From: a bacterium
GTDB taxonomy: Bacteria > Electryoneota > Electryoneia > Electryoneales > Electryoneaceae
Assembly: GCA_019912845.1 (NCBI GenBank)
Contig: JAIOHU010000066.1
Coordinates: forward strand, 1 to 40,999
DNA: 40,999 bases
Direction of reading: 5' to 3'
Shown: positions 18,347 through 26,752 of the stretch, one piece after another
How positions within the stretch are numbered: position 1 is the first letter of the stretch
How the letters are laid out: the number at the start of each line of letters is the position of its first letter
Notes under the pieces: model-generated
Database searches by the model: none
What the model was told of the DNA's origin: nothing
The model's input: the letters and a program-made list of their open reading frames with translations, nothing else
Made by a program: the position numbers and the translations under genes

Positions 18347-18403
18347 GTGAAAACTTGTTTTCGGAAAGGTTTTCATTCACGCGCCATGCTGGAAGTCATT
18401 CTT

Positions 18404-18886
18404 TTATCGTGATGGCATCTTCATTGCCCAGGGCATAGGCGCGATGTCGATCTCTTCATCGGGTGCCAGGTCGGGTTGCGGTTTATCCGCCCAGACAAGG
18501 GCACGTGTGGGGCAGACCTTAGCACATGCCGGATCACCTTCGCAGACATCACACTTCACGATCTCTGAATTGGAGTTGTCGAAATGGATATTCCCGAACG
18601 GGCAAGCGTATGTACACATCTTGCAGGTAATACAACGTTCGTTTCGCTCAATAGCACCAGTTATCGGGTTCCGCACCAGAGCTTCAACCGGGCAGACAGT
18701 CACACAGGCAGCCTCATCACATTGCAGGCAGGTGACAACGGTCTTCACGGCATTTTTCAAGGTGTAGGCACGGATGCGGGTCAGTGATGGTTTCCGTGGA
18801 TCGGATGTATGGACAAAGCTGCATGCGACTTCGCAGTTTTTGCAGTCGGTGCAACGGTATGGGGTTACGATTAGTCGTTTAGTCAT
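18404..18886 (-). CDS. Four-cluster 4Fe-4S ferredoxin-type electron-transfer subunit (HydN/DmsB-like)
   Basis: This 160-aa protein has sixteen cysteines in four CxxCxxCxxxC-like groups (CTDCKNCEVAC, CLQCDEAACVTVC, CITCKMCTYAC, CDVCEGDPACAKVC), enough for four cubane clusters. It is the type of electron-transfer subunit found beside oxidoreductases such as formate dehydrogenase, DMSO reductase or aldehyde ferredoxin oxidoreductase. The frame opens at a GTG at 18895, but ATG 18886 with AGGGTGAT upstream is the better start. It is the last gene of the redox cluster, behind four-helix cassette 1, and may carry electrons between the 2-oxoacid oxidoreductase and the NuoEFG-like module (inference). 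Confidence 0.88.
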   Translation of the reverse strand: MTKRLIVTPYRCTDCKNCEVACSFVHTSDPRKPSLTRIRAYTLKNAVKTVVTCLQCDEAACVTVCPVEALVRNPITGAIERNERCITCKMCTYACPFGNIHFDNSNSEIVKCDVCEGDPACAKVCPTRALVWADKPQPDLAPDEEIDIAPMPWAMKMPSR

Positions 18887-18924
18887 CTTTATCACCCTTT
18901 ATTCTCTTTAAATCAAAACTTTAT

Positions 18925-19468
18925 GAATTAAGAATTAAAAGTTAAGAATTAAGAATTGAACACCTAAAACCTCATGATCATAAAACCATGAATCAATAAA
19001 GTCCTGTCACGTACTGTTTAAATCTTAATTGATTACTATTTATTGATCTTTTTTTTCATAGTGATCAAGATCGAAGATAATAGTTTCTTGAGCTCATCAA
19101 GATCACTGTCTATCGAATGAAATTGGATATCATCCAAAAAATCACTTTCATGCAATAGTTGAAGCCAATAACCAGTTTCCCTTGCTTCCTTGTATGCTAT
19201 ACTGACCTTGGCAACAAAATCTTTATCGCTTTGTCCACCTAACGCCTCTTCAATGTTTGCACCAATAGATGTACCACAACGAAGAAGCTGCTTAGACATT
19301 ACATATTCACGATGTTCATCACATAGATACTTGTAAAGCTTGATAATGCGTAATGCAAAAGTAAAACTCTTGCTCTTAACTACATTATCCTTCATTGGCT
19401 ATCCATAAAACAGAATTTTTGGTTTTTTGTTTTATAATTCTGAATTCTTAATTTTTAATTCTTAATTG
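18925..19468. mobile_element. Four-helix-bundle cassette 1 (inverted-repeat bounded)
   Basis: The arms at 18925-18960 and 19433-19468 are inverted repeats of each other (about 31 of 36 positions) made of heptads GAATTAA/AAGTTAA/GAATTGA. Between them is one minus-strand four-helix-bundle gene (19036-19395). The right arm ends 1 nt from the stop codon of the upstream NuoG-like gene. AT-rich composition could inflate the match, but orientation is consistent with cassettes 2 and 3. Confidence 0.6.
19036..19395 (-). CDS. Four-helix-bundle protein, S23/IVS family, copy 1
   Basis: This 119-aa protein belongs to the 23S rRNA intervening-sequence protein family, whose members form small helical oligomers and are related in fold to the Avd accessory protein of diversity-generating retroelements. 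The core RCGTSIGANIEEALGGQSDKD and KEARETGYWLQLL match copies 2 and 3, which have RSGTSIGANIEEAL. Four helices are evident. ATG 19395 follows GGATAG. It interrupts the redox cluster between the NuoG-like gene and the four-cluster ferredoxin and has no metabolic link to them. Function unknown; nucleic-acid binding is likely from its basic surface and family (inference). Confidence 0.88.
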   Translation of the reverse strand: MKDNVVKSKSFTFALRIIKLYKYLCDEHREYVMSKQLLRCGTSIGANIEEALGGQSDKDFVAKVSIAYKEARETGYWLQLLHESDFLDDIQFHSIDSDLDELKKLLSSILITMKKKINK

Positions 19469-19469
19469 A

Positions 19470-20264
19470 CTAAAACATGACTCTTGAAATCGAAACAGCC
19501 GTTTCTTTTTTCCGGCAGCTATCGCATTTCGCGAAATACCGCTCCTCCAAGCCACTCTTCTCTACAAAGTGATCGATCTGTTGCTGTGTCAGGATCGGTT
19601 TGCCGCAAGTTTCGCATTCTACCAGCTCGAAATCACGGTGCCAGATATGACGGATGCCGTTCTCTTCGTGCCAGCCAATCGCATCGGTCGGGCAGCTTTC
19701 GGCACAAGCGAGACAGCCGATACACGCTTCAGGATCGGGCACTTCGACATACTTGTCCGGACCACGTGATAAGGTGGAAATCGCATTCGCGCCAACCGCC
19801 TCACACACTCGTACACAAATCCCGCAGAGGATGCAGTTGTCGGCATCCTTACGTTTGGTGTACGTGGTGTCATGAATGCCATATTCGGCAGCCAGTTGAC
19901 GGATCACATCGGAATTGGGAACTCGCGCAAGTTGCAGGTCGAGAACCACACGTCTGTTTTCCATCACTTCAGGCGACCGTGTGTAGACAATCAAATCCTC
20001 TTCCACCGGATAGAGGCAGCTTGTGACCAGTTTGCGCCAGTTTTCCCAACCGGGTTTGGTGATTTCGACAACGCACAATCGGCATGCTCCAAACGCTTCC
20101 AGACCCGGGTGATAGCATAAACTCGGAATATCAATCCCGTTCGACCGTGCCACCTCCAGCAGGTTCATCCCTTTGGGTGCGTCAATGGAACGTCCATCGA
20201 TTGTGATTCGCACAGTTTTATCTTTCTCGCTATGAGAAACAGGCTTTTCAACGGCTTTAATCAT
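19470..20264 (-). CDS. Short NuoG/HydA-like iron-sulfur subunit without catalytic domain
   Basis: This 264-aa protein has an N-terminal 2Fe-2S domain (C50, C61, C64, C83), then two 4Fe-4S motifs, DNCILCGICVRVC (about 141-151) and EACIGCLACAESCP (about 183-196). It ends with a CxxC pair (CETCGKPI, CDSCRKKE) that could bind zinc or another cluster. The His-Cys3 motif usual in NuoG between the 2Fe-2S and 4Fe-4S parts is missing, and there is no H-cluster or molybdopterin domain. It is therefore an electron wire rather than a catalytic subunit. ATG 20264 follows AGGGAATAG. It sits downstream of nuoEF in the same operon. Confidence 0.85.
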   Translation of the reverse strand: MIKAVEKPVSHSEKDKTVRITIDGRSIDAPKGMNLLEVARSNGIDIPSLCYHPGLEAFGACRLCVVEITKPGWENWRKLVTSCLYPVEEDLIVYTRSPEVMENRRVVLDLQLARVPNSDVIRQLAAEYGIHDTTYTKRKDADNCILCGICVRVCEAVGANAISTLSRGPDKYVEVPDPEACIGCLACAESCPTDAIGWHEENGIRHIWHRDFELVECETCGKPILTQQQIDHFVEKSGLEERYFAKCDSCRKKETAVSISRVMF

Positions 20265-20406
20265 ATTACTATTCCCTATCGCTCTGAATTAACAGGATAA
20301 ACATGAGAATCAATTTAGATAGATCATGATATTTTTTTATCACTACCTTATTGCTATCATGTTTTGTATCATCAGTTTAATCTTGTTTTTCCTGCTAATT
20401 GCCTGT

Positions 20407-22347
20407 TTATTTCGCTGCTTTTTCCAATTGCTGCGTGACAGTTACTCCACCGGAAATGATATCCACAGCGTCAAAGTTGCAGACTTCCATGCAGATGCCG
20501 CAGGTGGTGCAGATATCCTGATCGATGATATGCAGTTTTTTCTTTTCACCGCTGATCGCTTCAACAGGACATTGACGTTTGCAGACCAGGCAGCCGGTAC
20601 AATCCTTGTTAATGTGATATTTAATCAGTGGTTTACAAACCCCCGCACGGCACTTGTGGTCACGGATATGTTCCTCATATTCCTCACGGAAATACTGAAT
20701 CGTCGAGGTCACCGGATAGGGCGCACTTTTACCGAGTGCACACAAGCTGGCGACTTCCATGGTGTGACAGAGGGCTTCGATCTTGTCGATGTCGTCCATC
20801 TCGCCATCACCACGTGTGATTTTGTCGAGGAGGTCATACACCTGGCGCAGTCCCTCACGGCATGGCACACATTTTCCGCAGCTCTCACCAATCAGGAAGT
20901 TGATGAAATACTTGGCAACATCCACCATGCAGGTACGGTCATCCATGACGATCATACCACCTGATCCCATCATTGCACCCGCTTTTGCCAGGGTATCAAA
21001 GTCGACAGGTAGATCGAGTTTATCGATAGGCAGGCAACCGCCTGATGGTCCGCCGGTTTGCACAGCTTTAAAGGGACGGTCATCAATAATCCCACCACCG
21101 ATATCGAAAATGATCTCGCGCAGGGTACGACCCATGGGCACTTCAACCAGTCCGGTGTGTTTCACCTTGCCAACCAGGCTGAATGCTTTTGTGCCTTTAC
21201 TTGTTTTTGATCCCAGCGAGGAAAACCAGCTCGCGCCTTTGTGGATAATCGCCGGTATACAAGTCCAGGTTTCAACATTATTCAAGACAGTGGGTTCGTC
21301 ATGCAACCCTTTTTCCACGCTACGGACATACTTCGCTCGTGGTTCGCCGACTTTTCCCTCAATGGAACGCATCAATGCTGACGATTCACCACAGACAAAA
21401 GCTCCACCACCACGTGTGAGTTTCAAATGGAACGAGAAGTCCGTACCGAGAATCTTATCGCCGAGCAGTCCGGCAGCGGTCATCTTTTCGATGGCGAGCT
21501 GAAGGTGCTTTACAGCCAGAGGGTATTCGTGACGGACATAGATGTAGCCTTCAGTTGCACCCAGGGCATACGCTCCCAGCAACATCCCTTCGATTACAGA
21601 ATATGGATCACCTTCCATGATGGCACGATCCATGAACGCGCCGGGATCGCCTTCGTCACCGTTGCAAATCACCCAAACCCGGTCTTTTTTGACCCGCAAC
21701 GCACTTTTCCATTTGCGTCCGGTGGGAAATCCAGCCCCACCTCGTCCCCGAAGCCCGCTTTTTTCAACTTCGTCAGCAACCTCTTCAGGAGTCATTGAGG
21801 TAAGGGCTTTGGCAATCGCTTTGAAACCGTCATGAGCGAGATAGTCATCAAGATCGAGGGGATCGACAACACCCACATTCCGCAACGCGATACGGTTCTG
21901 GAGGGCGTAAAACGGTATATCAGTATATCGTTTTACAGTATTCCCGCCCTTTCTCGCTTCCTGGTGATAGAGCAGTTTCTCGATGATCTCACCCTCGAGG
22001 ATCGCCTTTTCAACGATATCCCCGGCATTTTTCGCGGTAACATGCGTGTAAAAATGATGGGAAGGTTCGAGGGTAACCACCGGTCCCGCTTCACACATGC
22101 CATGGCAGCCGGTGCATTTGGAAACCAGTTGCACACCAACTTCCAGTTTCTTCTTTTTCAAGGCTGTTTTGTGCTCATCCAGCTTATCGGTGATAACCTG
22201 ATAAATTTCTTTCGCACCCTGAGCAATACACCCCGGGCCAGCACAGACCAACACTTCCATGCTGTGTTTTTCCTGCTCTGCCTTGACCTTAGCCGCACGT
22301 TTGTGAAGTGCATCTATTGATGAAAATGTTACCGTAGAAGCGCTCAT
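20407..22347 (-). CDS. nuoF: NuoF/HydB-like NADH dehydrogenase flavoprotein subunit
   Basis: This 646-aa protein is the NAD(H)- and FMN-binding subunit. Domains in order: an N-terminal 2Fe-2S thioredoxin-like domain (VLVCAGPGC, CTGCHGMC); the NuoF core with RGRGGAGFPTGRKW (about 199-212) and CNGDEGDPGAFMDR; an SLBB segment; the ESCGKCVPCREG cluster motif (about 483-495); and a C-terminal 2x4Fe-4S ferredoxin (CTGCLVCKRQCP, CTTCGICMEVC). This long form is typical of HydB of multimeric hydrogenases and of NAD-linked formate dehydrogenases. Its ATG overlaps the nuoE stop (ATGA). Confidence 0.93.
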   Translation of the reverse strand: MSASTVTFSSIDALHKRAAKVKAEQEKHSMEVLVCAGPGCIAQGAKEIYQVITDKLDEHKTALKKKKLEVGVQLVSKCTGCHGMCEAGPVVTLEPSHHFYTHVTAKNAGDIVEKAILEGEIIEKLLYHQEARKGGNTVKRYTDIPFYALQNRIALRNVGVVDPLDLDDYLAHDGFKAIAKALTSMTPEEVADEVEKSGLRGRGGAGFPTGRKWKSALRVKKDRVWVICNGDEGDPGAFMDRAIMEGDPYSVIEGMLLGAYALGATEGYIYVRHEYPLAVKHLQLAIEKMTAAGLLGDKILGTDFSFHLKLTRGGGAFVCGESSALMRSIEGKVGEPRAKYVRSVEKGLHDEPTVLNNVETWTCIPAIIHKGASWFSSLGSKTSKGTKAFSLVGKVKHTGLVEVPMGRTLREIIFDIGGGIIDDRPFKAVQTGGPSGGCLPIDKLDLPVDFDTLAKAGAMMGSGGMIVMDDRTCMVDVAKYFINFLIGESCGKCVPCREGLRQVYDLLDKITRGDGEMDDIDKIEALCHTMEVASLCALGKSAPYPVTSTIQYFREEYEEHIRDHKCRAGVCKPLIKYHINKDCTGCLVCKRQCPVEAISGEKKKLHIIDQDICTTCGICMEVCNFDAVDIISGGVTVTQQLEKAAK

Positions 22348-22847
22348 GATTCCCGCTCCTTGTTTAGCAATCGTTTGAGTTTATCAGGACCCATGTTGGC
22401 ATAATAATTTTCACCGACCACAATCGCAGGTGCCATCGCACAGGCCCCAACGCAGTTGACAGTTTCAAGACTGAATTCCCCATCGGGGCTCATCCCTTTT
22501 CCAGCATTTACTTCAAGACGGCGTTCGAGCTCATCCACCAACATCCCGGCTCCACGCACATGGCAGGCAGTCCCCATACACACCTTGACCAGTTTTTTGC
22601 CACGCGGTTCTAAGCTGAAGGCACGGTAGAAGGTCGCCACTCCCTGCACCTTTGCTTTGGGAACGTTGAGATTTTCTGCAACACAGTTTATTGCTTCCGG
22701 TGGCAGCCAGTTCAACTCCTCCTGAACGTCCTGCAAGACCATGATCAGACTGCTTTCCTCTCTGGGATAGCGGTCGAAGATAGCCTGCAATGTGCCATTG
22801 AATTTCTCAGCACAGGTGCAGGTTTTTTCGGCAACTTGTTCGCTCAT
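22344..22847 (-). CDS. nuoE: NuoE/HydC-like 2Fe-2S subunit
   Basis: This 167-aa thioredoxin-like 2Fe-2S protein has the four ligands C90, C95 (CMGTACHVRGA) and C132, C136 (CVGACAMAP). The N-terminal helical part carries LIMVLQDVQEELNWLP, the family signature. An extra CTC near residues 10-12 is unusual but lies before the domain. It partners NuoF for NADH oxidation or NAD+ reduction. ATG 22847 overlaps the stop of the gamma-subunit gene (ATGA), which ties the diaphorase directly to the 2-oxoacid oxidoreductase operon. Confidence 0.93.
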   Translation of the reverse strand: MSEQVAEKTCTCAEKFNGTLQAIFDRYPREESSLIMVLQDVQEELNWLPPEAINCVAENLNVPKAKVQGVATFYRAFSLEPRGKKLVKVCMGTACHVRGAGMLVDELERRLEVNAGKGMSPDGEFSLETVNCVGACAMAPAIVVGENYYANMGPDKLKRLLNKERES

Positions 22848-23398
22848 AGCACCGCCTCCAGGGCTTGTAATGCCAGCTCGGCACCACGTTTGATCAGTGC
22901 ATTATTGGCTTCGATAAATTGCGGTTTGCGCTGGAATTCGGTGCGTACAATAGAAAGCACGGTTTCCAGTTTAATCACACCACTGCAAGCAACATAGGCC
23001 CCCAGTGCAACCATGTTCGCACCTTTACGGTTACCAAGATCATTCGCTTCTTTATTGCAGGGAATGAGGATTTCAGTAACATCAGTTCGTTTCACACGAT
23101 CAGGAATGAGGCTGGAATTTACCAGAATAAAACCGCCGGGTTTGATAGTGTCCTCGAATTTTTCCAGGCTGGGACGGTTCATTGCCACCAGGTCCATGGG
23201 TGCATTTACGATGGGGCTGCCGATGGGATGGTCCGCCAGCACGACTGTGCAGTAGGCTGTCCCACCACGCATTTCCGGTCCGTAGGAAGGAACCCAGGCG
23301 ACTTCCTTGCCCTCTTCTATTCCGGCTTCAGCAAGGAATTTACCAGCGGATAATATCCCCTGACCACCGAATCCCGCAAATTTCACTTCTCGTTGCAT
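22844..23398 (-). CDS. 2-oxoacid:ferredoxin oxidoreductase gamma subunit
   Basis: This 184-aa protein is the gamma subunit (POR/KOR/VOR gamma family). It shows VKFAGFGGQGILSAGKFLAEA at the N-terminus, SYGPEMRGGTAYCTVVLAD, and the mid-domain PIVNAPMDLVAMNRPSLEKF. Length and motifs are standard. ATG 23398 follows GGGAGATAGAT. The substrate class (pyruvate, 2-oxoglutarate or branched-chain 2-oxoacids) cannot be set from this subunit. It follows the beta-subunit gene after a gene-less inverted-repeat element and overlaps nuoE. Confidence 0.92.
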   Translation of the reverse strand: MQREVKFAGFGGQGILSAGKFLAEAGIEEGKEVAWVPSYGPEMRGGTAYCTVVLADHPIGSPIVNAPMDLVAMNRPSLEKFEDTIKPGGFILVNSSLIPDRVKRTDVTEILIPCNKEANDLGNRKGANMVALGAYVACSGVIKLETVLSIVRTEFQRKPQFIEANNALIKRGAELALQALEAVL

Positions 23399-23412
23399 AT
23401 CTATCTCCCAAG

Positions 23413-23484
23413 CACAATTACGAATTTGGAATTACGAATTACGAATGATTTTGATCCCTAATTTCTAATTCCTAATTCCTAATT
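23413..23484. repeat. Gene-less heptad inverted repeat between beta and gamma subunits
   Basis: The left arm (about 23416-23443, heptads AATTACG, AATTTGG, AATTACG, AATTACG) and the right arm (about 23456-23484, complement of AATTAGG heptads) can pair at about 23 of 28 positions. This would form a hairpin with a short loop in the intercistronic RNA. The right arm overlaps the beta-subunit stop codon. The unit sequence is the same as the arms of cassette 2, so it looks like an empty or collapsed cassette. Confidence 0.6.
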
Positions 23485-24258
23485 AACCTCAAGCATTTTC
23501 TTCGTCGCACCATCTTCCACTTCTGGTGTTTTCAACTCACCGAGTGGGTAGTAAGGAATCATATTATCCGCCAGCCATTCAGTCGATTCCACAGGTGTCA
23601 TTCCCCAGTTGGTCGGGCAGGTGGACAGCACTTCCACCAGGCTGAAACAGGTATTCGATTTCTGGTACTGGAATGCTTTACGGATATACTGTTTCGTCCG
23701 TATCAACCATTGCGGTGAATGTGAGGAACCACGTGCGATGTAAGCCGGAGTACGCAAGGTCGAAAGAAGTTCGCGCACCCTGATCGGCCATCCGGCTTCT
23801 TCCACATTTCTACCCATCGGGCTGGTTGTGGTCACCTGCTGTGGCAGTGTTGTTGGCGCCATTTGTCCGCCGGTCATACCATAGATGGCGTTATTGACAA
23901 AGATGACAGTGATTTTTTCGCCACGGTTTGCTGCGTGTAGTATCTCATTTGTCCCGATGGATGCCAGATCGCCATCCCCCTGGTAGGTGAACACATTTAG
24001 ATCGGGGCGGATTCGTTTCATCCCCACAGCAAAAGCAGGCGCACGTCCATGAGCGGCTTCGAGGAAGTCCATATTGAAATAGTTGTAACACAGCACGCTG
24101 CAACCGACTGGTGCCACCCCGACAGTAGTCTCCCGTAACCCAAGCTCATCAATCACCTCTGCGACCAGACGGTGGATTGCGCCATGCGTGCAGCCGGGGC
24201 AATAGTGGGTGTGGTTGTCTCTCATGCCTTCGGGTTTACAGATTATTGTTTGGCTCAT
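23479..24258 (-). CDS. 2-oxoacid:ferredoxin oxidoreductase beta subunit (TPP-binding)
   Basis: This 259-aa thiamine-pyrophosphate-binding beta subunit shows the CPGC motif near the N-terminus (YCPGCTHGAIH), APVGCSVLCYNYF, and the TPP/Mg motif GDGDLASIGTNE...VNNAIYGMTGGQ. It cleaves the 2-oxoacid with CoA to acyl-CoA and CO2 while reducing ferredoxin. ATG 24258 has a strong AGGAGATAAAG site. The C-terminal residues and stop codon lie inside the heptad inverted repeat at 23413-23484, so the 3' end may have been altered by it. Confidence 0.93.
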   Translation of the reverse strand: MSQTIICKPEGMRDNHTHYCPGCTHGAIHRLVAEVIDELGLRETTVGVAPVGCSVLCYNYFNMDFLEAAHGRAPAFAVGMKRIRPDLNVFTYQGDGDLASIGTNEILHAANRGEKITVIFVNNAIYGMTGGQMAPTTLPQQVTTTSPMGRNVEEAGWPIRVRELLSTLRTPAYIARGSSHSPQWLIRTKQYIRKAFQYQKSNTCFSLVEVLSTCPTNWGMTPVESTEWLADNMIPYYPLGELKTPEVEDGATKKMLEVN

Positions 24259-24325
24259 CTTTATCTCCTCTTACGGAGTAACTCGTTTTATGTTGTCAAT
24301 TGATACGTTGCTAAGGCTAATTACG

Positions 24326-24939
24326 AATTAGTAATTAGGAATCGGGAATTAGGAATTTTCAACTGCACGTTTTTATCAGCGAACGTTTAATGGAACCAAA
24401 AAACCTTACCGATACCTCTCCATTTATCTTCAATACAATTTCTTTTAACTTGTTACTTTTATGAAAATCTTGAGTTTGGGTAAAATGATGCGCTAATAAA
24501 CTAAAGAATTAAATAATCGTGAATATAGAATCTATTTTTCGATTTTTTGTTTAAGGGATAAAGTGATCGAACTAAGTAATTTTACCAGTTCCTCTATGTC
24601 GACAAGCAATGATTTTGCTTCATTTGGTTTAAGTATTTCCGAATCCCTTAATAAACGTATCCAGTATCGTGTTTCACGTGCTTCTTTGTGAGAAATCGAC
24701 ATTTTATAGTAGAAGTCACGTTCACTATGACCGCCTAATGCTTCCTCAATGTTGGCGCCGATAGATGTACCAGACCTAACTACTTGTTTAGCAACTTCAT
24801 ATTGTTTGTTCTCAATCAAATACTTGTGCAACTTTATCATCCGAAGGGCAAACGCATAAGATTTTTCCTGGACTATGTTGATTTTCTTATCAGATGCCAT
24901 CTGTAAAAATTCCTAATTCCCAATTCCTAATTTCTAATT
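24326..24939. mobile_element. Four-helix-bundle cassette 2 (inverted-repeat bounded)
   Basis: The 34-nt arms 24326-24359 and 24906-24939 are inverted copies with 32 of 34 positions identical, built of heptads AATTAGT, AATTAGG, AATCGGG, AATTAGG. One minus-strand four-helix-bundle gene (24532-24900) lies inside. The right arm supplies the AGGAA upstream of its start codon. Heptad-like sequence continues from the right arm to the stop of the alpha-subunit gene (24964). This is the clearest of the three cassettes. Confidence 0.75.
24532..24900 (-). CDS. Four-helix-bundle protein, S23/IVS family, copy 2
   Basis: This 122-aa paralogue of the genes at 19036 and 27774 shares RSGTSIGANIEEALGGHSE, DFYYKMSISHKEARET and YWIRLL with them. 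The N-terminal part (KSYAFALRMIKLHKYL) is helix 1 of the family. The ATG lies 5 nt from the right inverted-repeat arm, which carries the likely ribosome-binding AGGAA, so gene and arm appear to be one unit. It sits between the alpha and beta subunit genes of the 2-oxoacid oxidoreductase, which are normally adjacent; this argues for insertion. Function unknown. Confidence 0.88.
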   Translation of the reverse strand: MASDKKINIVQEKSYAFALRMIKLHKYLIENKQYEVAKQVVRSGTSIGANIEEALGGHSERDFYYKMSISHKEARETRYWIRLLRDSEILKPNEAKSLLVDIEELVKLLSSITLSLKQKIEK

Positions 24940-24963
24940 GAAATCTAAACTCCTAACTAATAA

Positions 24964-26019
24964 CTATAGCAGTTTCTTCACCGCCTCAACCACCTCTTCC
25001 GGTGAGGGAACAATCCCCCCCTGCCGTCCAAAGAAATGGATAGGTTTTTTCGACTGAGTTGCCAGACGGACATCCTCAATCATCTGACCGCTGTTCATTT
25101 CCACTGACAAAAGTGTTTTCACATGTTTCTTCTTCGCCAATTCCGCTAACGCCTTGAAGGGGAAAGGATAAATGGTGATAGGACGGAACAATGCGACATC
25201 CACGCCCTCTTCATTCAACTGGTCGATGGCAGTTTTCGCGACACGTGCGGAAGTCCCGAAGGCGGTGATGATCAATTCCGGTTTTCCCAAACCACCATAA
25301 ATCTCATGACGCGCCTCCACCTGCATCCGTTCATACTTCTCCGCCAGGTGAATGTTGTGCTTTTCATTGTCGATGGGGTTGAGGTAAAGGGTCTTGACGA
25401 TATGTGGGTCTCGACCCTTTGCACCAGTTGCCGCCCACGAGCTGTGATCCATTGGCTTGCTGACCGGGACAGCGTCAAAATCCACCGGTTCCATCATCTG
25501 ACCGATCAAGCCATCGGCAAAAATCATCACTGGATTGCGATATTTATCCGCCAGATCGAACGCCATCATGATGTGTTCGACCGTTTCCTGCACAGTTGCC
25601 GGAGCAAGAACTAGTAGGTGATAATCGCCGTGACCACCGCCTCGTGTCGATTGCAAGTAATCTCCCTGGCTGGGTAAAATGCCACCAAGACCAGGCCCCG
25701 CACGACAGACATTTATCAACACAGTAGGCAGTTCAGCGCATGTGATATAGCTGATCGCTTCACTCATCAGGCTGATACCGGGACTGGAGCTGGAGGTGAA
25801 GGCTCGTTTACCACTGGCAGCCGCACCGAACAGCATATTGGACGCACCCAGCTCACTTTCCGCTTGTAAAAAGACACCACCAACTTCCGGCATCCGTCTC
25901 GCGAGATATTCCGCAACTTCGGTCTGCGGGGTAATCGGATAAGCGAAATAATGTAACGCACCGGCACGTATCGCCGCTTCGCCAATCGCCTCATTACCCT
26001 TCATTAATTTCTTTGCCAC
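24964..26019 (-). CDS. vorB: 2-oxoacid:ferredoxin oxidoreductase alpha subunit (VorB/KorA type)
   Basis: This 351-aa alpha subunit contains the N-terminal pyrimidine-binding domain (GNEAIGEAAIRAG, YPITPQTEVAEYL, ESELGASNMLFGAAASGKRA, TSSSSPGISLMSEAISY) and the transketolase-like C-terminal part (FRPITIYPFPFKALAEL, VEMNSGQMIEDVRLA). It is closest in pattern to the 2-ketoisovalerate oxidoreductase subunit annotated VorB, but 2-oxoglutarate cannot be excluded. It starts at GTG 26019 with GGGGAG upstream. The ferredoxin subunit gene at 27434 is separated from it by two outer-membrane-type genes. Confidence 0.9.
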   Translation of the reverse strand: MAKKLMKGNEAIGEAAIRAGALHYFAYPITPQTEVAEYLARRMPEVGGVFLQAESELGASNMLFGAAASGKRAFTSSSSPGISLMSEAISYITCAELPTVLINVCRAGPGLGGILPSQGDYLQSTRGGGHGDYHLLVLAPATVQETVEHIMMAFDLADKYRNPVMIFADGLIGQMMEPVDFDAVPVSKPMDHSSWAATGAKGRDPHIVKTLYLNPIDNEKHNIHLAEKYERMQVEARHEIYGGLGKPELIITAFGTSARVAKTAIDQLNEEGVDVALFRPITIYPFPFKALAELAKKKHVKTLLSVEMNSGQMIEDVRLATQSKKPIHFFGRQGGIVPSPEEVVEAVKKLL

Positions 26020-26100
26020 TATTTTCTCCCCTTGAGTTAAGCAGGGTTTGTTCTTTTCTTCACAAAACTAAGTGATCCTGTATCGATTTGCCCTGTAATT

Positions 26101-26742
26101 CTAAAAATAAAACCTTAACGCCATCGAACCACACAGGGCATAGCTGAATAACGGTTTATCATATACATCACCAGTACGTATGGCATAAAACTCCGCTACT
26201 ATAAATCCACCTTCCATTCCAATACTCACCTGATCAGCAATAAAATGTTCAGCACCTAAAACTGGTCCCAGGAAGAAATGTACATTCGGTGCGTCAGCCA
26301 AAGGACGCACAGGTTCATTGTTTTCACCCCGACCGTAAAAACTATGTCCCTCACGTTCCACTGCCAAGTAAATTCCATAGTATGGTTTTGTGGTCTTTAT
26401 ACCAACGTGTTTTTTAGCTGTCAGACCCAAACGAACATTCCAACTATACTGGTTTTGCAATTGATATCGTTCAATCCAAAATGATGATTCAATCGCAAAT
26501 TCGTTCGAAATCGAATGAGACAAGATCAAGGTAAAGTTATTTTCCAATTCGGTTCTATGCTGTTCATTCAGATGAACTTCATTCCATTCGACACCAGCAC
26601 CAAGTGGACCAACCTTGGCTGGTTGACTGATTGTTCCATAACTCAATCCAAGCCCGGTTTTCGCTTGAACCACAGAAACCAATAACAGAGCCCAAAATAG
26701 ACTTAGGATTAACAAGCGTTTTATTTCTAATTCGCGTTTCAC
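26101..26742 (-). CDS. Outer-membrane beta-barrel-like protein, copy 1
   Basis: This 213-aa protein has a signal peptide (basic KRELEIKR, hydrophobic LLILSLFWALLLVSVV, cleavage near QAK). It continues with GLGLSYGTI and alternating polar/apolar beta strands, and ends in the aromatic FYF typical of outer-membrane barrels. Its beginning (KTGLGLSYGTIS) and layout match the adjacent 27385-26753 gene (KFGLGISYGSIP), so the two are paralogues from a duplication. GTG 26742 follows AGGAGATACAT. Location inside the redox operon is odd and its function is unknown. Confidence 0.78.
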   Translation of the reverse strand: MKRELEIKRLLILSLFWALLLVSVVQAKTGLGLSYGTISQPAKVGPLGAGVEWNEVHLNEQHRTELENNFTLILSHSISNEFAIESSFWIERYQLQNQYSWNVRLGLTAKKHVGIKTTKPYYGIYLAVEREGHSFYGRGENNEPVRPLADAPNVHFFLGPVLGAEHFIADQVSIGMEGGFIVAEFYAIRTGDVYDKPLFSYALCGSMALRFYF

Positions 26743-26752
26743 ATGTATCTCC

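Noticed and set aside
20326-20964. 212-aa plus-strand frame opposite nuoF
   Set aside because: It is antisense to a clear, motif-complete NuoF; a codon-structure shadow.
18404-23398. Multimeric [FeFe] or [NiFe] hydrogenase operon
   Set aside because: NuoE/F/G-like subunits are present, but no H-cluster motif or Ni-Fe large subunit is encoded in the window.
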